Assembly: GCA_963710675.1 (NCBI GenBank)
Contig: CAVQBE010000017.1
Location: 310,001 to 374,000 of the forward strand
DNA length: 64,000 bases
Direction of reading: 5' to 3'
Origin: JACCZX01 sp963710675
GTDB taxonomy: Bacteria; Pseudomonadota; Gammaproteobacteria; Burkholderiales; Burkholderiaceae_F
The notes beneath the pieces were generated by a model. That model was given only the letters and a program-made list of their open reading frames with translations, did not search any database and was not told where the DNA came from. Positions 1 through 8,188 of this stretch are shown here, piece by piece (positions within the stretch are counted from its first letter, which is position 1; each line of letters starts with the position of its first letter). A program made the translations under genes and the position numbers.

Positions 1-1
1 T

Positions 2-1483
2 GCGGACAACAACTTCATCGTCGGGCCGGCGCCTGGGTTCGAAAACTTTTACGTAGGCTGTGGCTTCAATTCGATGGGGATCGCATCGGCGGGCGGCGCC
101 GGCCGAGCGCTTGCCGAATGGATCGTGCAAGGCGAGCCGACGCTAGATCTGTGGCCGGTCGATATCCGCCGCTTCAATCACTTCAATGCAAACGAAAACT
201 GGCTGCCCGATCGGATCGGTGAAGTCCTGGGAATGCATTACAAAATGCCATGGCCGAACCGCGAGCTCGAAAGTGCACGGCCATTCCGGCGCTCGCCTAT
301 GTATTCGCTGCTGCGCGACAAAGGCGCGTGCTTCGGTTCGAAGATGGGATGGGAGCGCGCGAACTTTTTTGCGCCGTCGCATGAGCAAGCGCAGATCGAG
401 TACGCGTGGGGTCATCAGAACTGGCATCCGTGGGTCGCCGATGAGCATCGCGCATGTCGCGAGCGAGTTGCGGTGTTCGATATGAGCTCGTTTGCGAAGC
501 TGCTGGTCAAAGGCCCCGACGCGCCCCACGCGTTGAACTCGATCATCGCCAATGACGTGCCGCTCGAACCGGGCGCGACGATCTACACCGGCATGCTGAA
601 CGAACGTGGCGGCTACGAAAGCGACTTCACGGTGACGATGCTCGATCACAACGAATACATGATCGTGACCGGCAGCGCGCAAGCCGTTCGCGACCGTGAT
701 GTCATCGAACGCGCGTTTGCGGCGCTGACCGATTCGCCGCGCTGCGAAGTGATCGATGTCACGTCGATGTACGCGGTAATCGCCGTAATGGGGCCGAACT
801 CGCGCGAGCTGCTGCAGCGCGTATCGACGGCTGATATCTCGGCTCATGGGTTTCCCTTCGGTACGTCGCGTGCGATTGACATCGGCTACGCGACGGTGCG
901 TGCGACGCGACTGACGTACGTCGGCGAGCTTGGATGGGAGCTCTACGTTCCGGTGGAGTTTGCAACGGGCGTCTACGAGGCGCTGATGGCAGTGGGCAAA
1001 GATCTCGGGATCGCGAACGCCGGCTATTACGCGATCGACTCGTTGCGTCTTGAGAAAGGCTACCGTGCGTGGGGGCGCGAGCTTTCGCCGGATATCAATC
1101 CCTACGAGGCGGGACTCGGTTTCGCCGTAAAACTCGACAAGCCGGGCGGCTTCCGCGGCCGTGACGCGCTCGCGGCGCTCGATCCCCTCACCGTCAAGCG
1201 ACGCATCGTTTCCTTGGTAATCGATGCGCCGCATACGAACGTATGGGGCGGCGAATTGATTTTGCGTGACGGCAAGCCGATCGGCTCCATTACGTCGGCG
1301 GCTTTCGGGCACACGATCGGCAAACCTGTTGCACTCGGATTGGTCACGCGTCCCGATGGCGCCGCCGATCGCGTTTGGATTGAAAGTGGGACGTATCAGA
1401 TCGATCTTGCCGGCGAACGTTTTGCGGCCACCCTCTCTTTGAAAGCCCCTTACGATCCCGATTCGCGACGGGTAAAAAACTAG
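2..1483 (+). CDS. FAD-dependent oxidoreductase with GcvT domains, dimethylglycine/sarcosine dehydrogenase-like (5' partial)
   Basis: The reading frame is open from base 2, so the gene begins left of the window and only its C-terminal part is present. The first visible residues (about 1-60) are the end of the FAD-binding DAO-type domain, with the stretch NSMGIASAGGAGRALAEWI. The rest is the folate-binding aminomethyltransferase (GcvT) region and its C-terminal barrel, as in dimethylglycine dehydrogenase, sarcosine dehydrogenase and dimethylglycine oxidase. These enzymes demethylate N-methylated glycines and pass the one-carbon unit to tetrahydrofolate. The exact substrate cannot be read from this fragment. 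The stop lies 8 bases before the alanine dehydrogenase start, so the two are probably co-transcribed. Confidence 0.85.
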   Translation, partial: ADNNFIVGPAPGFENFYVGCGFNSMGIASAGGAGRALAEWIVQGEPTLDLWPVDIRRFNHFNANENWLPDRIGEVLGMHYKMPWPNRELESARPFRRSPMYSLLRDKGACFGSKMGWERANFFAPSHEQAQIEYAWGHQNWHPWVADEHRACRERVAVFDMSSFAKLLVKGPDAPHALNSIIANDVPLEPGATIYTGMLNERGGYESDFTVTMLDHNEYMIVTGSAQAVRDRDVIERAFAALTDSPRCEVIDVTSMYAVIAVMGPNSRELLQRVSTADISAHGFPFGTSRAIDIGYATVRATRLTYVGELGWELYVPVEFATGVYEALMAVGKDLGIANAGYYAIDSLRLEKGYRAWGRELSPDINPYEAGLGFAVKLDKPGGFRGRDALAALDPLTVKRRIVSLVIDAPHTNVWGGELILRDGKPIGSITSAAFGHTIGKPVALGLVTRPDGAADRVWIESGTYQIDLAGERFAATLSLKAPYDPDSRRVKN

Positions 1484-1491
1484 GAGAACAA

Positions 1492-2610
1492 ATGCTGGTC
1501 GGCGTTCCGAAGGAAATCAAGGTTCACGAATATCGCGTCGGCCTCACGCCGTCTTCGGTGCGCGAGATGACCATGCACAACCACGAGGTGCTGGTACAGA
1601 CCAATGCCGGTGCGGGCATTGGCGCGACTGACGAAGACTATCGGCGTGCGGGAGCGCAGATCGCCGCAAGCGCCGAAGAAGTATTCAAGCGTGCTGAGAT
1701 GATTGTCAAGGTCAAGGAACCGCAAGCCATCGAACGGGCGATGCTGCGCGAAGGGCAGATTCTCTTTACCTACTTGCATCTGGCGCCCGACCCCGAACAA
1801 GCGGCGGATCTACTGAAGAGCGGCGCAATTTGCATCGCCTACGAAACGGTCACTTCACCGACCGGCGGACTGCCACTGTTGGCGCCAATGTCCGAAGTCG
1901 CGGGCCGTTTGTCGGTGCAGGCTGGCGCGCGTTGCCTCGAAAAATCGGCAGGAGGCATGGGCATGCTGCTCGGCGGAGTGGCGGGCGTTGCGCCGGGCCG
2001 TATCTTGATCCTGGGCGCCGGCATGGTGGGAATCAACGCGGCACAAATGGCTGTCGGCACCGGCGCTGAGGTCGTCGTCATCGACATCTCGATCGATGCT
2101 TTGCGCCGCATCGACGCAATGCTTGGCGCGCGAGTAAAGACGATCTTTTCGAACCGGGATAACGTCGAGCGCGAGGTATTGCGTGCCGATCTTGTGATCT
2201 CAGGCGTGCTAATCCCCGGCGCGGAAGCACCGAAGCTCGTCACGCGCGCGATGCTGCCGCAGATGAAGCGCGGCTCTGTGATCGTTGACGTTGCGATCGA
2301 CCAGGGCGGCAGCTGCGAAACATCGCGCCCGACCACGCATGCCGACCCAACCTACGTCATCGACGGTGTCGTGCATTACATGGTTGCCAACATGCCGGGG
2401 GCAGTCCCGCGCACGTCAACGTATGCGTTGAACAATGCAACGCTGCCGTTTGCGCTTCAGTTGGCGAACAAAGGATGGCGCCGCGCACTTTCTGAGAATC
2501 CTCACTTGAAGGCCGGCTTGAACATAGCCGCGGGCAAGGTAACGTATAAAGCAGTCGCCAAAGCACTGGACCTGCCTTACACCGCAACCGACGCAGTGCT
2601 GCCGCCTTGA
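1492..2610 (+). CDS. ald: Alanine dehydrogenase
   Basis: This is a 372-residue protein, the usual length of NAD-dependent L-alanine dehydrogenase, which interconverts alanine with pyruvate and ammonia. The N-terminus MLVGVPKEIKVHEYRVGLTP carries the substrate-binding arginine (R15). The VKVKEP and FTYLHLAPD segments hold the conserved lysine and histidine. The NAD-binding Rossmann segment is ILGAGMVGINAAQMA at about residues 172-186. A good ribosome site (AGGAG) overlaps the upstream stop codon, 5 bases before the ATG. It may feed pyruvate back to the 2-AEP transaminase encoded about 4.5 kb away; that link is inference. Confidence 0.96.
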   Translation: MLVGVPKEIKVHEYRVGLTPSSVREMTMHNHEVLVQTNAGAGIGATDEDYRRAGAQIAASAEEVFKRAEMIVKVKEPQAIERAMLREGQILFTYLHLAPDPEQAADLLKSGAICIAYETVTSPTGGLPLLAPMSEVAGRLSVQAGARCLEKSAGGMGMLLGGVAGVAPGRILILGAGMVGINAAQMAVGTGAEVVVIDISIDALRRIDAMLGARVKTIFSNRDNVEREVLRADLVISGVLIPGAEAPKLVTRAMLPQMKRGSVIVDVAIDQGGSCETSRPTTHADPTYVIDGVVHYMVANMPGAVPRTSTYALNNATLPFALQLANKGWRRALSENPHLKAGLNIAAGKVTYKAVAKALDLPYTATDAVLPP

Positions 2611-3458
2611 GCATTGAAGTCACGCTCGCAGTGCTGCTTGCAGCACTGCTGCACGCGTCGTGGAACGCGATGATCAAGGGCGGCAGCGATGTGCTGCTCG
2701 ATACCGCGACCATTGTCGCGGGCGCCGGCGTGGTGGCTCTGCCGTTCTTGTTCGTTGTCCCGCTGCCGGCGCCGGCAAGCTGGCCGTATATCTTCGGCTC
2801 GATTCTCACGCACCTCGCGTATTACTTTCTGATGGTCAACGCGTACCGCACCGGTGAACTATCGCTGGTGTATCCGTTAATGCGCGGCGTAGCACCGCTG
2901 ATCACTGCGGTGCTCGGGCTGATCTGGCTGCGTGAGCTTCCCGCTCCAATTGGCTGGCTTGGCATGCTGATGATTTCCATCGGCGTGATAGCACTTGCGT
3001 TGCGCCCCGCAGGGAATGCTCCGGTGCTTGCCGGTCATGGCCGCGCTGTGAGCTTCGCGCTCTGCAACGCCGCAGTGATCGCCGTCTACACGATCATTGA
3101 CGGTACGGGTGCGCGCCTTGCGGGCGATCCCTGGGCCTACATCGTCTGGCTCTTCGTCCTCGATGCGATTCCGTTCTCGATCTATATGTTGTTGACGCGA
3201 AAGCGGCAGTTCGCTGCCGCCCTTGTCGAGCGCCGCTGGCACGGACTCATCGGTGGCGCGCTATCCGCCGCTGCATATGCCATATCGGTTTGGGCGATGA
3301 CAAAGGCGCCGGTGGCGCTCGTTGCGTCGCTAAGAGAAACATCAGTGCTCTTCGCAACGCTGATTGGCGCGCGATTGTTAAGGGAAAAGTTGACTGCGCG
3401 CCGTTGGGCAGGCGTTGGCGCGGTGGTCATCGGTGTCGTTGCATTAAAGGTAGCTTAG
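2607..3458 (+). CDS. EamA/DMT-family transporter
   Basis: This 283-residue protein is almost entirely hydrophobic, with about ten predicted membrane segments in two EamA-type halves, as in the drug/metabolite transporter superfamily. Typical pieces are the conserved PLMRGVAPLITAVLGLIWL segment after the third helix and the C-terminal ALVASLRETSVLFATLIGA. It starts with TTG at 2607, overlapping the ald stop (TTGA), so translation is probably coupled to ald. An amino acid or metabolite export role is common for the family, but no substrate can be deduced. Confidence 0.85.
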   Translation: MSIEVTLAVLLAALLHASWNAMIKGGSDVLLDTATIVAGAGVVALPFLFVVPLPAPASWPYIFGSILTHLAYYFLMVNAYRTGELSLVYPLMRGVAPLITAVLGLIWLRELPAPIGWLGMLMISIGVIALALRPAGNAPVLAGHGRAVSFALCNAAVIAVYTIIDGTGARLAGDPWAYIVWLFVLDAIPFSIYMLLTRKRQFAAALVERRWHGLIGGALSAAAYAISVWAMTKAPVALVASLRETSVLFATLIGARLLREKLTARRWAGVGAVVIGVVALKVA

Positions 3459-3561
3459 TCTGAGTGCGCTGCGTCAGATGAACATTAACGTCATCCAGAT
3501 CGTTAGTCTGCGCGTTCCGATACGGCGATCGAAAACAGGTCTCCCAAACAACACGGACTCG

Positions 3562-5136
3562 ATGAGATACCCGCGATTTATAGGAAAGCTTTGGATGGGC
3601 CTGACTGTTCTGTCAGCGCTCACCGCGTGCACCACCACGCCTAAGCCGAAGGAGCCGCCAACGCCGTCGTATGTGATTACGACGCCGCAAACGACACCGC
3701 TGGGGAAGCAGGTTGGCTCGCTTCGCCCCCGCAATGTCGCTGTGACACAGTCGGGATTGTTTCTGCTTGGGCAGGGCGTGGAGGCATTCTCGGCGCGCGT
3801 TGGGCTTGCACAGCGCGCCACGCGCACCCTTGACGTTCAGTACTACGCCGTCTTTAACGACGAGAGCGGCACATTGTTGCTGGGCGAGCTGATCGATGCG
3901 GCACGGCGCGGTGTTCGCGTTCGCCTGCTTATCGATGACCTGCATGGATCTGGCCAAGGTCTTGATCTTGCGCTGCTGGCTTCGGTGCCAGGGATTGAAG
4001 TGCGTGTTTTCAATCCATTCGCTGGCCGCGGCTTTGCGCCTGCGCGATTGCTCGAGTTCGTCGCCGATGGCGAGCGTCTGAATCGCCGCATGCATAACAA
4101 GGCCTGGATTGCCGATAACGTCGGGGCGATCATCGGCGGTCGCAATCTCGGTAACAAATATTTCAGCGGCCCGAGCGAGACCCTGTTCGCCGATCTCGAC
4201 GTGCTGACACTCGGCCCTGTGACCCGCGAGATTTCGCGCAGTTTCGATCGCTACTGGAATAGTGAATGGGCGTTGCCAATCACACCACCCGATGGCGCCG
4301 CTAAGGAGAAAGCGCCTGCACGTCTCGCTGAGTTTGCAACTCGCATCGAGCAGATCAAGGCGTCCAGTTATGGGATGTCGCTGAAGAAGAGTGACCCGCT
4401 TGGCGATCTTCTTGCCGGCCGCCGCGCGACCGTGTGGGCAACGGCTCACGCCGTCGTCGACCCGGTGTCGAAGTTCGACGCGGATAAATCGCCGGAAGTC
4501 GAAAGCTACGTGATGACTGAGGTTGCCGAGCAACTGCGTGCGACACGCCAATCGCTGCTGATGGTATCCCCGTACTTCGTGCCTGGTGAGAGCGGCGCGA
4601 GCTTGCTGAAGAATCTGGTGGATCGCGGCGTCAAAGTGCGCGTGTTGACGAACTCGCTGGCGGCAACCGATGTCCCGCTCGTGCACGCAGGCTATGCAAA
4701 ATATCGGCCCGACCTGCTGAAACACGGAGTGGCGTTATATGAATTGAAGCCGACCGCAGTCCCGGAAATCGGCGTCAGTCGCGGATCGGCAACGCTTGCA
4801 CCCAACAGCGAAGCCAGTCTTCACGCAAAGGCGTTCGTAATCGATCAACGCACCGTGCTGATCGGCTCGATGAATTTCGACCCGCGATCGGCCTGGTACA
4901 ACAGCGAACTTGGAATCCTTGTTGAGAGCCCGGAACTTGCAGCGCAGGTGGTGCAAGCTTTCGACAGCGTAACGTCAAGCGATCGCGTCTGGAAAATGGC
5001 AAGCGACGAGAACGGCCTGGCCTGGGTCTCGACCGACATCAAGGACGCCGCCATGCTGCGGAGCGAGCCGGCCAGCTTCTGGCGCCGCGTACAGGTCGAG
5101 CTACTCGGGCCGCTTGCGCCAGAAGGCTATATGTGA
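3562..5136 (+). CDS. Phospholipase D family lipoprotein (cardiolipin synthase-like)
   Basis: Two HKD catalytic motifs are present: HNKAWIADNVGAIIGGRN in the first half and HAKAFVIDQRTVLIGSMNFD in the second. This is the paired active site of the phospholipase D superfamily, closest in architecture to ClsC/YmdC-type cardiolipin synthases. The frame is open from 3478, but I place the start at the ATG at 3562. The resulting N-terminus MRYPRFIGKLWMGLTVLSAL is followed by TAC and forms a lipoprotein signal with its lipobox cysteine. The mature protein would be anchored in the envelope. Phospholipid headgroup exchange is the likely activity; the substrate is not proven. No ymdB-like partner lies next to it. 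Confidence 0.87.
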   Translation: MRYPRFIGKLWMGLTVLSALTACTTTPKPKEPPTPSYVITTPQTTPLGKQVGSLRPRNVAVTQSGLFLLGQGVEAFSARVGLAQRATRTLDVQYYAVFNDESGTLLLGELIDAARRGVRVRLLIDDLHGSGQGLDLALLASVPGIEVRVFNPFAGRGFAPARLLEFVADGERLNRRMHNKAWIADNVGAIIGGRNLGNKYFSGPSETLFADLDVLTLGPVTREISRSFDRYWNSEWALPITPPDGAAKEKAPARLAEFATRIEQIKASSYGMSLKKSDPLGDLLAGRRATVWATAHAVVDPVSKFDADKSPEVESYVMTEVAEQLRATRQSLLMVSPYFVPGESGASLLKNLVDRGVKVRVLTNSLAATDVPLVHAGYAKYRPDLLKHGVALYELKPTAVPEIGVSRGSATLAPNSEASLHAKAFVIDQRTVLIGSMNFDPRSAWYNSELGILVESPELAAQVVQAFDSVTSSDRVWKMASDENGLAWVSTDIKDAAMLRSEPASFWRRVQVELLGPLAPEGYM

Positions 5137-5194
5137 CGCGCCTATCGAAAGACAGCGGGAATTTTTCTTGCTGCCAAGCGATTAAAATTGCCCT

Positions 5195-5839
5195 ATGAAG
5201 CGCGTGCTGTTCTCCATTGTCTTGCTGCTGATAATCCCGTCGGCTGTTGCTCAACGATGGGACGAAGATTTTGCGGCATTTGCCGCAGCAGATAAGGTCA
5301 AACCGCCAGAACGCGGTGGAATTTTGTTCGTCGGGAGCTCGTCAATCCGGCTGTGGGAGAAGCTGGAGGGCCAGCTTGAGATGCCGCTGCTGATCAAGCG
5401 CGGCTTCGGCGGCTCGCAACTCTCGGACTGCGTTGAGCACGTTCAGCGGCTGGTCATCGGTTACGCGCCAAAGGTCGTCGTGCTGTACGCGGGCGACAAT
5501 GACCTGGCAGCGGGACGCTCGCCCGAATACATCCGCGACCAGTTCATCGCATTCGTAAACGAAGTACACCGCGCGCTACCCGATACTCGCGTTGCGTTCG
5601 TTTCGATCAAGCCCAGCCCATCACGCCGTATCTACCTGGACGATGCGCGTGAGGCAAACGGGCTGATCGAGGCGTATGCGAAAGGTAAGAAGAACATCGA
5701 ATACATCGACGTTTTCACCCCGATGCTAGACAAGAAGGGAGTGCCGCGACCCGAACTATTTCGGGCTGACGCTTTGCACTTGAACGAGGCCGGGTACGAG
5801 CTCTGGGCGTCGATCATCCGACCTCGGCTTCTTCGTTGA
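5195..5839 (+). CDS. Secreted SGNH/GDSL-type hydrolase
   Basis: This 214-residue protein begins with a clear signal peptide (MKRVLFSIVLLLIIPSAVAQ). The SGNH blocks can be read in order: the block I serine in FVGSSSIRLW, the glycine in GFGGSQLSD, the asparagine in YAGDNDLA, and the catalytic Asp/His in RADALHLNEAGY. It is probably a periplasmic or outer-membrane esterase/lipase-type hydrolase; the substrate is unknown. Its 3' end overlaps the convergent opgC gene by 84 bases. Confidence 0.87.
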   Translation: MKRVLFSIVLLLIIPSAVAQRWDEDFAAFAAADKVKPPERGGILFVGSSSIRLWEKLEGQLEMPLLIKRGFGGSQLSDCVEHVQRLVIGYAPKVVVLYAGDNDLAAGRSPEYIRDQFIAFVNEVHRALPDTRVAFVSIKPSPSRRIYLDDAREANGLIEAYAKGKKNIEYIDVFTPMLDKKGVPRPELFRADALHLNEAGYELWASIIRPRLLR

Positions 5840-6955
5840 TGGAACCTTCGCCGCGACAAACGCAACCACATAAAGTACGGCGATAGTGCCCAGCAGGATC
5901 ACAACTTCCTGTTCCCACGGCATCTTCCCGCGCTTATCGCCCACCAGCGCAAGCACCAGCAGTGCGCACACCAAATGCGCGCAAAATACCGGCAGCGATG
6001 CGTTCCCGAGCACCTCGAGAAAGCGAAATCGCACTACCCGAGCTATCCGAGGGCCGTAGTGCATAACAACGACCATCATCGCGAAGAAGTTGATCAGGCG
6101 CAACGGCCCAAGCTGCCATTTGTCGAAGAGCAGATTCAAGTCGGTGCGTGCACCGAAGGGGGCCTGGCCGACGGCGTGTCGCCAGATCATGGAACCGAGC
6201 ACGATGGCCAACGCCAGCAGCAACAGGCTACGCGTCGAATGCCATTTAGGTTTTTCGATCTCATCGTGCTCTAAGTTGTCGCCCGCCTGCATGCTTGCGC
6301 CCATCCAGAGTCCGAAGATCCACAGAAACTGCCAGGCCGCCAGCTCGAACGCGCCGGTTTGATGCAGAGGGACGGTAATCGTCTTTGATGAAACCCATGC
6401 GAATAAGCCGCGATCGAGTTCGAATTGCGCGAAGATCCACAAAAGCACGCTGGTACCCAGCACCATCGTCCAGCCGTAGCGTCGATATCGGAGGCCGATC
6501 GTCAACGCAAGCGGGCTGGCAAGCATGAACAGAACGTACATCGGGAGAATGTCGAGCAGTGGCGGGTTGTAGAACAGCGCAAAGCTGCTGAGCAACGCCG
6601 TGATGGGCTCCTGCATGTAAAACGCAATCATGTTTTTTATCGCTGCCTGATTGGTCACGATGCCAAGCGCAGCGATCACCGTGAACAGGTAAAGCAGCAT
6701 CGCCACGTGCCATGCCCACACGACACCGGCGCGATCCCACAACCCGCGTCGCATGGCAGAGGGATCCTTGTCGAACGCGACCTTTGTGTAAACGCCGCCG
6801 ACCAAAAAGGCCGACAAAAACACAAAGCCTTCCGCGGCCGAGACGAATCCAAAGGGCTGGCTAAGCCGATCCGCGATCGTCGTAGGAACATGCGTAACCG
6901 TGATCAGCAACAACATCAGGCCGCGCAACGCATCGAGTTCTGGTTTCCGCGTCAT
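5756..6955 (-). CDS. opgC: OpgC family membrane protein
   Basis: This polytopic protein of about 399 residues starts MTRKPELDALRGLMLLLITV. It matches the OpgC family, acyltransferase-3-like proteins that modify osmoregulated periplasmic glucans, usually by succinylation. Roughly ten membrane segments are visible. The frame extends six residues upstream to a TTG at 6973, but the ATG at 6955 begins the family-typical RKPELDALRG block. The last 28 codons overlap the convergent SGNH gene. No opgG/opgH partner is in the window, so the acceptor glucan is inferred from the family only. Confidence 0.83.
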   Translation of the reverse strand: MTRKPELDALRGLMLLLITVTHVPTTIADRLSQPFGFVSAAEGFVFLSAFLVGGVYTKVAFDKDPSAMRRGLWDRAGVVWAWHVAMLLYLFTVIAALGIVTNQAAIKNMIAFYMQEPITALLSSFALFYNPPLLDILPMYVLFMLASPLALTIGLRYRRYGWTMVLGTSVLLWIFAQFELDRGLFAWVSSKTITVPLHQTGAFELAAWQFLWIFGLWMGASMQAGDNLEHDEIEKPKWHSTRSLLLLALAIVLGSMIWRHAVGQAPFGARTDLNLLFDKWQLGPLRLINFFAMMVVVMHYGPRIARVVRFRFLEVLGNASLPVFCAHLVCALLVLALVGDKRGKMPWEQEVVILLGTIAVLYVVAFVAAKVPSTKKPRSDDRRPELVPGLVQVQSVSPK

Positions 6956-7039
6956 CAGAACTCGGACATGCAAAATCCATGCTTGCGCTGCATCCTCCCA
7001 TAGCGCCCGCCAACGCCGGCGTGCTACACGTTGGGAAAC

Positions 7040-8179
7040 CTAGGCAGCTTTTCGCTGAGCAACAGGTGCAACCTGCTTGATGCCCATTGCTTTCAAGGTT
7101 TGCTCGACCGCACTGACGACATTGCGCATCTCATTCGAATCGATTGCGCCGATGCACCCTACGCGGAACGTTTCGACTTGCGTCAGCTTGCCTGGATACA
7201 GGATGTACCCGCGGTCGCGCGTCATCTCGTAGAACCGCTTGAACTCGTACGCCGGGTCGGCAGGCGCATGGAACGTGACAATGATCGGCGCCTGGACGGC
7301 GGACGACAAAAAAGGTCGAAAACCGAGCGCAGCCATGCCGTCGATCAACGTGGCACAGTTGTTCGAGTAGCGTGCCAGACGTGCGGGCTGACCGCCCTCT
7401 TCCTTATATTGATCGATTGCGACGCGCAACGCCGCGACGACGTGCGTCGGCGGCGTGTAGCGCCACTGCGTGGTCTTTTCCATGTACACGTACTGATCGT
7501 GCAGATCCATCGCGAGCGAGTGCGCATTGCCGGCTCTGCTCTCCAGCAACGATTTCCGCACAATCACGAAGCCCATGCCGGGAACGCCTTCCAGGCATTT
7601 CCCGCTCGCGGCAACCAGTGCATCGAACGGGATACTGCGCACATCGATCGGCAGTGCCGCAAACGAGCTCATCGCGTCGACGATCAAGCCTTTGCCATGT
7701 TTGCGGCAGGCTTGCGCGACGCCGGCCAGATCGTTCAGGATTCCGGCGCCGGTTTCGCAATGCACCTGAGCAACATGCGTGATCGACGAGTCAGCCGCAA
7801 GGGCTGCCTCGACGATTGCGCCGGTCGTCGGCTGATCTTCGGGCACCGTCAGGTCAATGACCGCGCGGTTCAAATATTTGCAGATGCGAACGATGCGCGC
7901 GCAATACGCTCCGTTGTTCGGCACCAGCACTTTTCCATCGCGCGGGACCAGCGTGCCGATCGCCGCTTCGACCGAAAACGTCCCGCTGCCTTGCAATGGC
8001 ACGCACGTGTAGTCGTCACCACCGTTGATGATCTCGACCACATCGCGCCGGATGCTGGCGGTGATCGAATTGAACGCGGCGTCCCACGAGCCCCAATCGT
8101 TGAGCATCGCCTGCTTGGTGCGAAGCGACGTGGTCAGTGGACCGGGCGTCAGCAGAATCGGGTCATTGCCGCGAATCAT
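7040..8179 (-). CDS. phnW: 2-aminoethylphosphonate--pyruvate transaminase
   Basis: PhnW is a PLP enzyme that transfers the amino group of 2-aminoethylphosphonate to pyruvate, giving phosphonoacetaldehyde and L-alanine. The 379-residue sequence opens with the family block ILLTPGPLTTSLRTKQAM. It carries the PLP-binding lysine in AASGKCLEGVPGMGFVIV and the conserved MSSFAALPIDV segment. The gene is the last of a leftward operon with the 2-AEP importer (phnS, phnT, permease), starting 9 bases after the permease stop. A gene for phosphonoacetaldehyde dehydrogenase lies across the divergent control region, so its product is likely oxidised and not cleaved by PhnX. Confidence 0.95.
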   Translation of the reverse strand: MIRGNDPILLTPGPLTTSLRTKQAMLNDWGSWDAAFNSITASIRRDVVEIINGGDDYTCVPLQGSGTFSVEAAIGTLVPRDGKVLVPNNGAYCARIVRICKYLNRAVIDLTVPEDQPTTGAIVEAALAADSSITHVAQVHCETGAGILNDLAGVAQACRKHGKGLIVDAMSSFAALPIDVRSIPFDALVAASGKCLEGVPGMGFVIVRKSLLESRAGNAHSLAMDLHDQYVYMEKTTQWRYTPPTHVVAALRVAIDQYKEEGGQPARLARYSNNCATLIDGMAALGFRPFLSSAVQAPIIVTFHAPADPAYEFKRFYEMTRDRGYILYPGKLTQVETFRVGCIGAIDSNEMRNVVSAVEQTLKAMGIKQVAPVAQRKAA

Positions 8180-8188
8180 CGTGTTCTC

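Noticed and set aside
143..1312. Long open frame of 389 codons on the minus strand opposite the first gene
   Set aside because: It is a shadow of the GcvT-domain gene: arginine- and histidine-rich composition with no recognisable family, while the plus strand is a clear protein.
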